Source: an uncultured Flavobacteriaceae bacterium
GTDB lineage: Bacteria; Bacteroidota; Bacteroidia; Flavobacteriales; Flavobacteriaceae
Direction: 5' to 3'
Length of the DNA: 11,668 nt
Assembly: GCA_938018045.1 (NCBI GenBank)
Contig: CALIIP010000025.1
Span: 1-11,668, forward strand
This document shows, piece by piece, positions 1 through 6,685 of the stretch. A program made the translations under genes and the position numbers. The notes below the pieces were generated by a model. The model made no database searches. It saw nothing but the letters and a program-made list of their open reading frames with translations, and was not told the DNA's origin. The first letter of the stretch is position 1. Each line of letters opens with the position of its first letter.

Positions 1-915
1 ATCTACAACCAAAGCAACATGTTCTCGTTTTTCAATAAGTGTTTCAAACAACGTAGGAATTGACATATCACGATTTGTAACAATTATTTCTCGTTTTATA
101 CTACTCAGTTCGTTTTCTCCTTTTCCTTCAACTAATGAAAGTAACAAATCATCTTTTAAAAAGAATCCTGTGATGTTATCTGAATTAATTGAATATAAAG
201 GAATTCTAGAAAATCGAAAATTTTTATTTCGTTCATAAAACGCTTTAATTGTTTCTGTTTCGTTAGCCAAAAGCAACACTGTTCTTGGTGACATAATATG
301 CTTGGCCTTTACTTCTTTAAAGTTTAGTAGATTACGAATAATAAGACTTTCGTTCTCTTGAAACACTCCTTTTTCAGTAGCAATATCTGCCATTGTAGAA
401 AAGTCTTCACGACTTAATATGCTATGTCCATGAGCGCCTTTTCCTCCAATTAATTTAGTAGTAAGTTGCAAAATCCATAAAATACCTGTCCATTTTAAAG
501 GGAAAATAAGCACATTTAATGCTTTTACAGTAAAGCCAACTAAACTTTTCCAATAAGTAGCTCCAATAGTTTTGGGTATTATTTCAGAAACAACTAAAAT
601 CAATAACGTCATTATTGCAGATACAATTCCGACCATATTTATACCCCAAATTTCAAACTTATATGGTAGTTTTTCTGCTTGCACACCTACTAAAATTGCA
701 CCTACAGTATGTGCAATAGTGTTTAGTGTCAAAATAGCTATAAGAGGCTTATCAACATCTTTCTTTAGTTTTTCTAATTTAGTTGCATACGCTTTTCCCT
801 CTTTCTTTTTAACATTAACAAAAGTTGGAGTAACACTTAATAGTACTGCTTCTAGAATAGAGCATAAAAATGAAAAAAAGATTGAAACTGTAGCGTAAAT
901 AAGTAAAACTCCCAT
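1..915 (-). CDS. CNNM (DUF21)/CBS-pair membrane protein, HlyC/CorC-like, 3' end outside window
   Basis: The open frame runs from an ATG at 915 down to base 1 without a stop, giving 305 residues. The N-terminal half is a CNNM/DUF21 membrane domain: a first helix at about residues 3-28 with the family motif SILEAVLLS (19-27), a second segment with LTLNTIAHT (62-70), a third around 95-118 containing SEIIPKT (110-116), and a fourth around 127-152. A cytosolic CBS pair follows, starting near KHIMSPRT (205-212), and its second repeat is cut by the window edge. The CNNM family is linked to divalent cation (magnesium or cobalt) homeostasis; that role is from family knowledge. The 'hemolysin' label is historical. 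The motif variant suggests the short subgroup of roughly 340-370 residues, so about 40-60 residues are probably missing. It is not a convincing GldE, because the first-helix motif differs. It follows the atpG terminator and is probably transcribed separately. Confidence 0.88.
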   Translation of the reverse strand, partial: MGVLLIYATVSIFFSFLCSILEAVLLSVTPTFVNVKKKEGKAYATKLEKLKKDVDKPLIAILTLNTIAHTVGAILVGVQAEKLPYKFEIWGINMVGIVSAIMTLLILVVSEIIPKTIGATYWKSLVGFTVKALNVLIFPLKWTGILWILQLTTKLIGGKGAHGHSILSREDFSTMADIATEKGVFQENESLIIRNLLNFKEVKAKHIMSPRTVLLLANETETIKAFYERNKNFRFSRIPLYSINSDNITGFFLKDDLLLSLVEGKGENELSSIKREIIVTNRDMSIPTLFETLIEKREHVALVVD

Positions 916-933
916 TATTCGTTTAAATTTAAG

Positions 934-961
934 TAAAGGTACATAAAATAAAAAACCTCAA
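934..961 (-). promoter_or_regulatory. possible promoter of the CNNM gene
   Basis: On the minus strand TACCTTTA (941-934) matches the Bacteroidota -7 consensus TAnnTTTG at all but the last base, and TTG (961-959) lies 17 bases upstream. Transcription would start near 928, leaving a very short leader before the ATG at 915. The upstream element overlaps one arm of the atpG terminator. The match is weak and the assignment is tentative; its main support is that a gene after a strong terminator needs some promoter in this short gap. Confidence 0.25.
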
Positions 962-976
962 GAAAATTCTTGAGGG
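946..976 (-). terminator. intrinsic terminator of the atp operon
   Basis: The minus strand reads CCTCAAGAA (975-967), TT, TTCTTGAGG (964-956), then a run of T (955-951) followed by ATTTTA. This is a perfect 9-base-pair stem with a tiny loop and a U-tract, about 40 bases after the atpG stop codon. It fits a Rho-independent terminator closing atpBEFHAG. The U-tract lies only on the minus-strand side, matching the direction of the genes. Confidence 0.9.
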
Positions 977-1013
977 TTATCATTTTTATATTATCTATAT
1001 TAATTGTTTATGA

Positions 1014-1874
1014 CTAATTATTAAGAGCTTCTGCTCCACCAACAATTTCTAAAATTTCACTAGTAATTGCTGCTTGACGTGCTTTGTTATACGTTAATAA
1101 TAAATCTTCACGCAAATCATTTGCATTGTCTGTTGCCTTGTGCATTGCGGTCATACGTGCTCCATGCTCAGAAGCATAAGAATCTCTAACTGCTTTATAT
1201 AACTGTGTTTTTAATGACTTCGGAATTAATTGTAAAACAATCTCAGCCTTAGAAGGTTCATAAACATAATCTACATTATTATTGCTTGCTCCTTCTACTT
1301 TTTCAACTGGTAAAAACTGCTCAATTTGAACAATTTGAGTTGCTGCATTTTTAAATTGATTATAGACAACTTCAATTTTGTCATAAGTTCCGTCAAGAAA
1401 TAAATCCATTACTCTTTGAGCAATTTCAGCAACATTATCAAACGTTAAATCATCAAAAATTTCTGTATTTCTTTCAATAACATTGAAACTTTTACCTAAA
1501 ACATCAGCTCCTTTTTTTCCTATTGCTAAAATTTCAACTTCTTTATCAGCATAATTAGCAGCAATATGACTCGCTGCTCCTTTAAATATCGATGAGTTAA
1601 AACCACCACACAAACCTCTGTTTGAAGTGATTGCAACAATCAATACTTTAGAAACTTCACGTTGTTCTGCATAAGCACCTCCTGCATTTGCATCAACACT
1701 AGCACTTAAACTTTGTAAAAGTTCAGTCAACTTTTCAGCATAAGGACGCATTTGCGTAATTGCATCTTGCGCCTTCTTTAACTTTGCAGCAGATACCATT
1801 TTCATGGCACTAGTAATTTGCATCGTTGAACCGATAGATGTAATTCTGTTACGTATTTCTTTTAAATTTGCCAT
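1014..1874 (-). CDS. atpG: F-type ATP synthase subunit gamma
   Basis: This 286-residue protein is the central stalk of F1, which turns inside the alpha/beta ring and couples Fo rotation to catalysis. The N-terminal helix shows the family pattern (IRNRITSIGSTMQITSAM, 7-24, then MVSAAKLKKAQ). The Rossmann-like middle begins with VAITSNRGLCGGFN (80-93), and the C-terminal helix ends with the conserved ITSEILEIVGGAEAL (270-284). Both coiled-coil arms are complete and the length is normal for the family. The ATG at 1874 is preceded by a purine stretch (AAAAGAG on the minus strand), a modest ribosome site. It is the last gene of the operon: a 40-base gap with a palindrome separates it from atpA upstream, and a terminator follows. 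atpD and atpC do not follow it, unlike the order in many other bacteria. Confidence 0.98.
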   Translation of the reverse strand: MANLKEIRNRITSIGSTMQITSAMKMVSAAKLKKAQDAITQMRPYAEKLTELLQSLSASVDANAGGAYAEQREVSKVLIVAITSNRGLCGGFNSSIFKGAASHIAANYADKEVEILAIGKKGADVLGKSFNVIERNTEIFDDLTFDNVAEIAQRVMDLFLDGTYDKIEVVYNQFKNAATQIVQIEQFLPVEKVEGASNNNVDYVYEPSKAEIVLQLIPKSLKTQLYKAVRDSYASEHGARMTAMHKATDNANDLREDLLLTYNKARQAAITSEILEIVGGAEALNN

Positions 1875-1883
1875 ACTCTTTTA

Positions 1884-1917
1884 TAATTATGAATTACGAA
1901 TTCGTAATTATGAATTA
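1884..1917 (-). repeat. palindrome with flanking direct repeats between atpA and atpG
   Basis: Bases 1892-1909 form a perfect 18-base palindrome, AATTACGAATTCGTAATT. It lies within a 13-base direct repeat TAATTATGAATTA found at 1884-1896 and again at 1905-1917, so the whole stretch is built from variants of an AATTAYGAATT unit. The second copy includes the atpA stop codon (TAA, 1917-1915). In RNA the palindrome could fold into a short AU-rich hairpin just upstream of the atpG ribosome site. No T-run follows, so it is not a typical terminator. I believe short tandem arrays of this unit occur between genes in other Flavobacteriia, but that is from memory. Confidence 0.7.
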
Positions 1918-3492
1918 ACTGTATTGTGCTGAAATTTCTTTCGCTGCAGCAGTTAACACATCAGTAACTTCGTCAGTTAATTTTCCAGCTTTTAGTGTAT
2001 CTAAAGTATCTCTATGCTTTACATTTAAATACTCTAAATAGTTCGCTTCAAATTCTTTTACTTTATTCACAGGAACATCTTTTAACAAGTTTTTAGATCC
2101 TGCATAAATAATTGCTGCTTGATTTTCAACTGATAAAGGACTTGCTTGTGCTTGCTTCAAGATTTCAACATTACGTTGTCCTTTTGAAATTACATTCATT
2201 GTTGCTGCATCTAAATCAGAACCAAACTTAGCAAACGCTTCTAATTCACGATACTGTGCTTGATCTAATTTTAATGTTCCAGATACTTTTTTCATCGATT
2301 TAATCTGTGCGTTTCCACCAACACGAGATACAGAAATACCTACGTTAATTGCCGGACGAACACCTGAATTAAATAAATCTCCATCTAAGAAAATTTGTCC
2401 ATCAGTAATCGAAATTACGTTTGTTGGAATATATGCTGATACATCTCCTGCTTGCGTTTCAATAATTGGCAATGCAGTTAATGATCCTCCACCTTTAATT
2501 TTACCTCTTAATGAATCTGGCACATCATTCATTTCTGATGCAATCTTGTCATCGTTAATTACTTTTGCAGAACGCTCCAATAAACGAGAGTGAAGATAAA
2601 ATACATCTCCTGGATATGCCTCACGTCCTGGAGGTCTTCTTAATAATAATGATACTTCACGGTATGCAACTGCTTGTTTTGATAAATCATCAAATACAAT
2701 TAATGCTGGACGACCAGTATCTCTAAAATATTCTCCAATTGCTGCTCCAGCCATTGGTGCATATACTTGCATTGGCGCTGGATCAGATGCGTTAGCCGCA
2801 ACTATTGTTGTGTATGCTAATGCTCCTTTTTCTTCAAATAATGCTACAATACCTGCAACAGTAGATGCTTTTTGACCTATTGCAACATAGATACAAAATA
2901 CAGGCTCACCTGCATCATAAAATTCTTTTTGGTTGATAATTGTATCAATCGCAACAGTAGATTTTCCTGTCTGACGGTCACCAATGATCAATTCACGTTG
3001 TCCTCTACCAACTGGAATCATTGCATCAATTGCTTTAATTCCTGTTTGCATTGGCTCAGTAACTGGCTCTCTGTAGATAACTCCAGGAGCTTTACGTTCT
3101 AATGGCATTTCAAAAGTTTCACCTTGAATTGGTCCTTTACCATCAATTGGCTGACCAAGTGTATTTACAACACGACCAACAATTCCTTCACCAACATTTA
3201 ATGAGGCAATACGTTCAGTACGTTTTACTGTTGATCCTTCTTTAACGTCAAGATAAGAACCTAATAATACAACACCTACGTTGTCTTCTTCAAGATTCAA
3301 AACGATTCCTTCTAGTCCGCTTTCAAACTGAACTAACTCACCGTATTGAACATTTGCAAGACCGTAAACACGTGCAATACCATCACCTATTTGTAATACT
3401 GTTCCTACTTCGTCAAGAGATGCGCTTCCGTCAAATCCTGATAATTGTTGCTTTAAAATTGCTGATACTTCAGCTGGTTTAATTGATGCCAT
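1915..3492 (-). CDS. atpA: F-type ATP synthase subunit alpha
   Basis: This 525-residue protein is the non-catalytic nucleotide-binding subunit of the F1 hexamer. The N-terminal beta-barrel spans about residues 25-95. The Walker A motif is GDRQTGKST (171-179) with Lys177 and Thr179, and Walker B is ALIVFDDL (263-270). The alpha/beta family signature PAINVGISVS (380-389) is followed by Arg390, the arginine that reaches into the catalytic site of the neighbouring beta subunit. The catalytic glutamate of beta is replaced by Gln207 in VAIGQK, as expected for alpha. The segment between HSRLLERSAK and GGGSLTALP is several residues longer than in E. coli, partly explaining 525 against 513 residues. 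The start is the ATG at 3492, giving MASIKPAEVS, a normal family N-terminus. A 34-base gap separates it from atpH. Confidence 0.99.
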   Translation of the reverse strand: MASIKPAEVSAILKQQLSGFDGSASLDEVGTVLQIGDGIARVYGLANVQYGELVQFESGLEGIVLNLEEDNVGVVLLGSYLDVKEGSTVKRTERIASLNVGEGIVGRVVNTLGQPIDGKGPIQGETFEMPLERKAPGVIYREPVTEPMQTGIKAIDAMIPVGRGQRELIIGDRQTGKSTVAIDTIINQKEFYDAGEPVFCIYVAIGQKASTVAGIVALFEEKGALAYTTIVAANASDPAPMQVYAPMAGAAIGEYFRDTGRPALIVFDDLSKQAVAYREVSLLLRRPPGREAYPGDVFYLHSRLLERSAKVINDDKIASEMNDVPDSLRGKIKGGGSLTALPIIETQAGDVSAYIPTNVISITDGQIFLDGDLFNSGVRPAINVGISVSRVGGNAQIKSMKKVSGTLKLDQAQYRELEAFAKFGSDLDAATMNVISKGQRNVEILKQAQASPLSVENQAAIIYAGSKNLLKDVPVNKVKEFEANYLEYLNVKHRDTLDTLKAGKLTDEVTDVLTAAAKEISAQYS

Positions 3493-3526
3493 TTTATTTA
3501 TTTTTTAAAACTGCTATTCTTACTTA

Positions 3527-4063
3527 TTATGCGCTAAACTGTCGTTTGATAACATTTAACTTGTTTGAAATACTTGCGTCATATTGAATGTCGCCAACTC
3601 GTAAAATAAATCCGCCTAAAATGTCTGGATTTATTATATTTTCAAGTATTGCTTCTTTTCCTGTTAATTCTTTTACTTTTGATAATACTGCCGTTTTTAA
3701 ATCTGCAGTTAAAGGAATTGCTGTTGTTACTTTCGCTATTTGCTTTCCTTTCATTGCGTCATATAACACAATGTATTGAGATGCAACATCACCAAATTCT
3801 GCAATTCTTTTATTGGTAACCAAAATATCTATCAATCCTGTAGAGATGGCGTTTAGTTTTCCATCAAAAATGGCTAATAAAGCACTTTTCTTTACATCAG
3901 ATTTTATAATCGAACTGTTTAAAACAGTTTGCAACTCATCACTTTCTGTAATAGTTGCTTCAATTAATTGCATGTTGCTATACGTTTCGTCTGAAGAATT
4001 TTGTTCTTGAGACAATTCTAAAATTGCTTTTGCGTATCGTATGGCTGCTCTTGTATTACTCAT
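3527..4063 (-). CDS. atpH: F-type ATP synthase subunit delta
   Basis: This 178-residue subunit sits on top of F1 and ties the alpha subunits to the peripheral b stalk. The N-terminal helical domain (about 1-105) opens with the typical AIRYAKAILELSQEQ (7-21). The C-terminal part carries the family signature NPDILGGFILRVGD, followed by a conserved YDAS.SNKL pattern near the end. Length and ending are normal. It starts 10 bases after the atpF stop codon and is followed after 34 bases by atpA, the usual b-delta-alpha order. Sequence conservation in this subunit is generally low, but the C-terminal signature and the gene order make the call firm. Confidence 0.97.
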   Translation of the reverse strand: MSNTRAAIRYAKAILELSQEQNSSDETYSNMQLIEATITESDELQTVLNSSIIKSDVKKSALLAIFDGKLNAISTGLIDILVTNKRIAEFGDVASQYIVLYDAMKGKQIAKVTTAIPLTADLKTAVLSKVKELTGKEAILENIINPDILGGFILRVGDIQYDASISNKLNVIKRQFSA

Positions 4064-4073
4064 TGCTATTTTT

Positions 4074-4568
4074 TTAGCTGATTGTAACTTCTTTTAATAA
4101 TTGCTCGATTAATTGCGATTGATCTTTATCGTTTGCCAATTCTTTTCTCACAACTTTTTCTGCGATACCAACAGATAATTCAGCAACTTGAGTTTTAATC
4201 TCTGCAATTGCTGCTTGTTTTTCTGATTGTATTGCTGCTTGTGCTTGCGCCATAATTTTAGTTGCTTCAGATTTTGCTTCATCCTTCGCTTCAGTAATCA
4301 TTGCTTCTTTTATCTCACGAGCTTCTTTCATCATTATTTCACGTTCAGTACGAGCTTCTTTTAAAATACGCTCATTGTCTGCCGTTAAATTTTGCATTTC
4401 TTTACGAGCATCTTCAGCAGAAGCTAAAGCGCTTTTTATACCCTCTTCTCTTTCGCTTACTGCTCCAAGAATTGGTTTCCATGCGAATTTTCTTAATATC
4501 ACTAATAATATTAGGAACGTTATTGCCGTCCAAAATACTAGTCCAAATCCAGGTGTAATTAAATCCAT
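4074..4568 (-). CDS. atpF: F-type ATP synthase subunit b
   Basis: This 164-residue protein forms the peripheral stalk that holds F1 against rotation, working as a dimer. It has one N-terminal membrane helix (about residues 8-27, rich in Phe, Ile and Leu) followed by the common linker RKFAWKPI (26-33). From about 40 to 155 it is a long, highly charged Ala/Glu/Lys-rich helix with the b-type coiled-coil pattern. The end (AEKVVRKEL, about 135-143, then a short tail) is typical of the delta-binding region. The ATG at 4568 lies 35 bases past a stem-loop that separates it from atpE; the atpH start follows 10 bases after its stop. It is a single b gene; no b' copy is present in the window. Confidence 0.97.
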   Translation of the reverse strand: MDLITPGFGLVFWTAITFLILLVILRKFAWKPILGAVSEREEGIKSALASAEDARKEMQNLTADNERILKEARTEREIMMKEAREIKEAMITEAKDEAKSEATKIMAQAQAAIQSEKQAAIAEIKTQVAELSVGIAEKVVRKELANDKDQSQLIEQLLKEVTIS

Positions 4569-4597
4569 TTCTTTGTTTTTTAAATAACTTAAATTTT

Positions 4598-4630
4598 AAA
4601 AACACAGTGTCAACCAACCGTTAACACTGT
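4598..4630 (-). promoter_or_regulatory. stem-loop with U-tract between atpE and atpF (attenuator or mRNA stabiliser)
   Basis: The minus strand reads ACAGTGTTAAC (4630-4620), GGTTG (4619-4615), GTTGACACTGT (4614-4604), G, then TTTTT (4602-4598). The arms pair over 11 base pairs with a single G-U wobble and a 5-base loop. The stem begins 12 bases after the atpE stop codon. Its form is that of an intrinsic terminator, yet atpF, atpH, atpA and atpG follow on the same strand with no promoter that I can see in between. It is therefore probably a partial terminator or a 3' stabilising hairpin for an atpBE message. The structure is read directly from the sequence; the role is inferred. Confidence 0.75.
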
Positions 4631-4642
4631 ATTTCTAGTTTT

Positions 4643-4852
4643 TTACCCTTGTAAAAATGCAACAACAACACCAAATAGTGCTACTGCCTCAACAAAGGCT
4701 GCTAAAATTAATGCTGAAGATTGAATCTTCCCGTGCATTTCTGGTTGACGTGCCATAGCTTCCATAGCAGATCCACCAATTTTACCAATTCCAACTCCAG
4801 CTCCAATAGCTGCTAAACCAGCTCCAATAGCTGCGATTCCTGTAATAGTCAT
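4643..4852 (-). CDS. atpE: F-type ATP synthase subunit c (proteolipid)
   Basis: This 69-residue, two-helix protein assembles into the rotating c-ring of Fo. Helix 1 carries the glycine pattern GAGVGIG (17-23) used for tight ring packing, the polar loop is RQPE (35-38), and helix 2 carries the ion-binding carboxylate Glu55 in AAFVEAVALFG. Residues that mark sodium-binding rings, compared with the Ilyobacter c subunit as I remember it, are absent: Ile22 stands where the Gln would be, and Ala56-Val57 follow the Glu instead of Ser-Thr. A proton-driven ring is therefore expected. It starts 15 bases after the atpB stop. The downstream hairpin may raise its yield relative to later genes, fitting the need for many c copies per enzyme. 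Confidence 0.98.
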   Translation of the reverse strand: MTITGIAAIGAGLAAIGAGVGIGKIGGSAMEAMARQPEMHGKIQSSALILAAFVEAVALFGVVVAFLQG

Positions 4853-4867
4853 AGTTATAAATTTAAA

Positions 4868-5953
4868 TTAATGATGTTCTTCTTCTGTTGCCATCCCAAA
4901 ATAAAGGGCTGACAAAATTGTAAATATATATGCTTGTATTGCTGTAACAATTATCTCAATTACTGTAATAAATAATGAGAACGCTACAGATACTGGTGCA
5001 ATTGCAACAGATTTAAATACAAATATTAATGACATTAATGCTAATATAATAACGTGTCCTGCTGTAATGTTGGCAAACAAACGTATCATTAAAGAAATAG
5101 GTTTTACAAACATTCCTATTATCTCTATCGGCATTAAAAATATTTTCATTGGTACAGGAACTCCTGGCATCCAAAAGATGTGTTTCCAGTAATTCTTGTT
5201 TCCGCTTATTGTTGTAATTATAAAAGTAAACATTGCTAAGGTAAAAGTAAAAGCAATATTACCACTCAAATTGGCTCCGTTTAAAATTGGAATTAATCCA
5301 AATATGTTATTGATCCAAATGAAGAAAAAGATTGTTAATAAATATGGCATGTACTTTTTGTACTTGTGCTCTCCAATCATTGGAATTCCAATTTCATCTC
5401 TCACAAAAAGAATTAATGGCTCCATAAATCCTGCTATTCCTGTTGGAACGCCATCTTTAGAGTTTTTATAACTTCTTGCTGTCGTTAAGAATATTAACAA
5501 CAATACTGCTACAGAAATCCACATCATAAAGACGTTTCTAGTGATAGAAATGTTTAATGGTTTTGCAGCGTTTATTGGATGATGCTCATCGTCAAAAACA
5601 ACACTTGTTGCTCCTTCTTCTAATTGGTATATTTTCTCGTGAAATTTTACAAATTTTCCGCCATTGTCTTCTACTACTACTTTTCCTGAATCGTCATGGT
5701 GAAACTTACCTGAAGAAAAGGTCGTTAAACCATTGTCTGTCCATAAGATTATTGGTAGTGGAATTGAAACAGCGTGCCCGTTCCAGTCCCAAAGATGAAA
5801 ACTATGACCATCTTTAACGTGATGTAAAATCATTTCTTTTGGATCGAATTCTTTTTCATCACTCGATTCTTTATCTTCCGAAGCATATCCTACAAGAGAA
5901 ATTGCGAAAAATAATGCTGTAAATAATACTGTTCTAAACGTCTTTAATGTCAT
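4868..5953 (-). CDS. atpB: F-type ATP synthase subunit a, with N-terminal extracytoplasmic extension
   Basis: This 361-residue protein is the stator channel subunit passing protons to the c-ring. The last ~220 residues are the conserved membrane domain. The essential arginine is Arg291 in SLMIRLFANITAGH (287-300), and the helix after it carries Gln340 in AIQAYIF. His300 and Glu333 align with E. coli Glu219 and His245, a reciprocal swap also known from mitochondria. The first ~130 residues are extra compared with the 271-residue E. coli protein: a signal-peptide-like helix (about 5-24, ending GYASED), then a hydrophilic region with many His and acidic residues before the first channel helix near 140-157. 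Such an extension is typical of Bacteroidota a subunits. It is the first gene of the atp operon, 32-35 bases behind its predicted transcript start. Confidence 0.97.
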   Translation of the reverse strand: MTLKTFRTVLFTALFFAISLVGYASEDKESSDEKEFDPKEMILHHVKDGHSFHLWDWNGHAVSIPLPIILWTDNGLTTFSSGKFHHDDSGKVVVEDNGGKFVKFHEKIYQLEEGATSVVFDDEHHPINAAKPLNISITRNVFMMWISVAVLLLIFLTTARSYKNSKDGVPTGIAGFMEPLILFVRDEIGIPMIGEHKYKKYMPYLLTIFFFIWINNIFGLIPILNGANLSGNIAFTFTLAMFTFIITTISGNKNYWKHIFWMPGVPVPMKIFLMPIEIIGMFVKPISLMIRLFANITAGHVIILALMSLIFVFKSVAIAPVSVAFSLFITVIEIIVTAIQAYIFTILSALYFGMATEEEHH

Positions 5954-5991
5954 TCCGTAATAATTAAGAATACCTTACTCCAAATTCGGTG

Positions 5992-6022
5992 CAAATGTAC
6001 GGACATTATATTAAATGGCAAA
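5992..6022 (-). promoter_or_regulatory. Bacteroidota-type promoter of the atp operon
   Basis: On the minus strand TTTG (6022-6019) is followed after exactly 19 bases by TACATTTG (5999-5992), a full match to the Bacteroidota primary-sigma consensus (TTTG at -33, TAnnTTTG at -7). The bases after it, CACC, are also common at such promoters. Transcription should begin near 5985-5988, leaving a leader of 32-35 bases before the atpB ATG at 5953. It lies in the 96-base gap after the four-helix protein gene, so the ATP synthase genes can be expressed apart from the upstream cluster. Confidence 0.85.
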
Positions 6023-6049
6023 CTAAATTTTAATGATTATTTGAAGCTG

Positions 6050-6454
6050 TTATTGGCTTTTATTTTGAAGAAAATTTGTAACCGAATAGACTTCAAAAGC
6101 CAAGAATAAAAAATATGGAATAAAGAAGTTTGCAAGGTCAACTCCCTTGTTTTCAGGTTTAGATAAAATCCAAGGTAACAAGAATACCATTGCCAATATC
6201 ATTTTTAAAAGCATCCCTAAAATAAATGTGTTAAATACTTCTGATTTTCCTATCGAATCTCTATAATTAATCAATGAATAAACTATTAAAACGGTAATAA
6301 TCTGAAATATATAAATATGCCAAAGCGGGAAAAAGGTAACTGCGCCTTTTGCAAAATGGTAGATTAAATAACTATGAACAGCAAAAAGTAAACCGCAAAA
6401 AGCAACAAGTTGTATGACAAAATTTAATTGTCTCTTTTTAAAAATTGAATTCAT
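6050..6454 (-). CDS. four-helix membrane protein of unknown function, upstream of atpB
   Basis: I do not recognise a defined function for this 134-residue protein. It has four hydrophobic segments (about 11-33, 42-63, 73-97 and 107-129), a basic N-terminus (KKRQ) and a short polar tail, without a signal peptide or soluble domain. Size, topology and place directly between atpZ and atpB resemble the AtpI proteins that precede a subunits in many bacteria, which are thought to help c-ring assembly or magnesium supply; here that is inference from position and topology only. Flavobacterial proteins of this type may be filed under a DUF name (I recall DUF6168, not certain). The start at 6454 is 3 bases after the atpZ stop, suggesting translational coupling. 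A promoter for atpB follows in the gap downstream. Confidence 0.8.
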   Translation of the reverse strand: MNSIFKKRQLNFVIQLVAFCGLLFAVHSYLIYHFAKGAVTFFPLWHIYIFQIITVLIVYSLINYRDSIGKSEVFNTFILGMLLKMILAMVFLLPWILSKPENKGVDLANFFIPYFLFLAFEVYSVTNFLQNKSQ

Positions 6455-6457
6455 AAG

Positions 6458-6685
6458 TTAGTTGTCTTTTGTCGCGGAAGTGATTTGTCTAATCACATAG
6501 ACAATTGAAATAATTACGGCGCTTAATGAAAAACCAAGCGTAAATAAGTTTTTTGGATTTGGATATTTTTCGTCAAGTTTAAAACCTATAAAAGTTCCAA
6601 CACCAATGATGGCAAACATTTGAAATCCAATTCCTGAAAATCTAGCAAATTTATTAAGCGGTTTTTTCTGCTTTTGATCTTTCAT
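6458..6685 (-). CDS. atpZ: AtpZ/AtpI family small membrane protein
   Basis: This 75-residue protein has a polar, basic N-terminus (MKDQKQKKPLNKFARFSG) and two membrane helices (about 17-37 and 46-66) joined by a short KLDEKYPNPK linker (37-46). This is the standard layout of the AtpZ family (ATPase_gene1), encoded at the head of ATP synthase operons and proposed to act with AtpI in magnesium uptake or c-ring assembly. The pattern GxxFxGFKLDEK around residues 30-40 fits the family. Its ATG at 6685 lies inside the 3' end of the bactofilin gene (32 bases of overlap), and its stop is 3 bases before the next gene, so the three are very likely co-translated from one message. Confidence 0.85.
   Translation of the reverse strand: MKDQKQKKPLNKFARFSGIGFQMFAIIGVGTFIGFKLDEKYPNPKNLFTLGFSLSAVIISIVYVIRQITSATKDN

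Noticed and set aside
572..898. 108-codon plus-strand open frame
   Set aside because: It lies wholly antisense to the CNNM gene, whose motifs are clear, and its Ser/Thr/Ile-rich translation shows no family features.
1..915. Assignment of the CNNM gene as gldE
   Set aside because: GldE is related, but the first-helix motif SILEAVLLS and the apparent short N-terminus fit the general CNNM group better; the C-terminus is missing, so it cannot be settled.
2872..3102. Plus-strand open frame inside atpA
   Set aside because: It is a shadow of the conserved alpha-subunit coding sequence, including the Walker A region.
4414..4617. 67-codon minus-strand frame overlapping the atpF start and the atpE-atpF hairpin
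   Set aside because: It runs out of frame through atpF, which is unmistakable, and the predicted peptide has no recognisable pattern.
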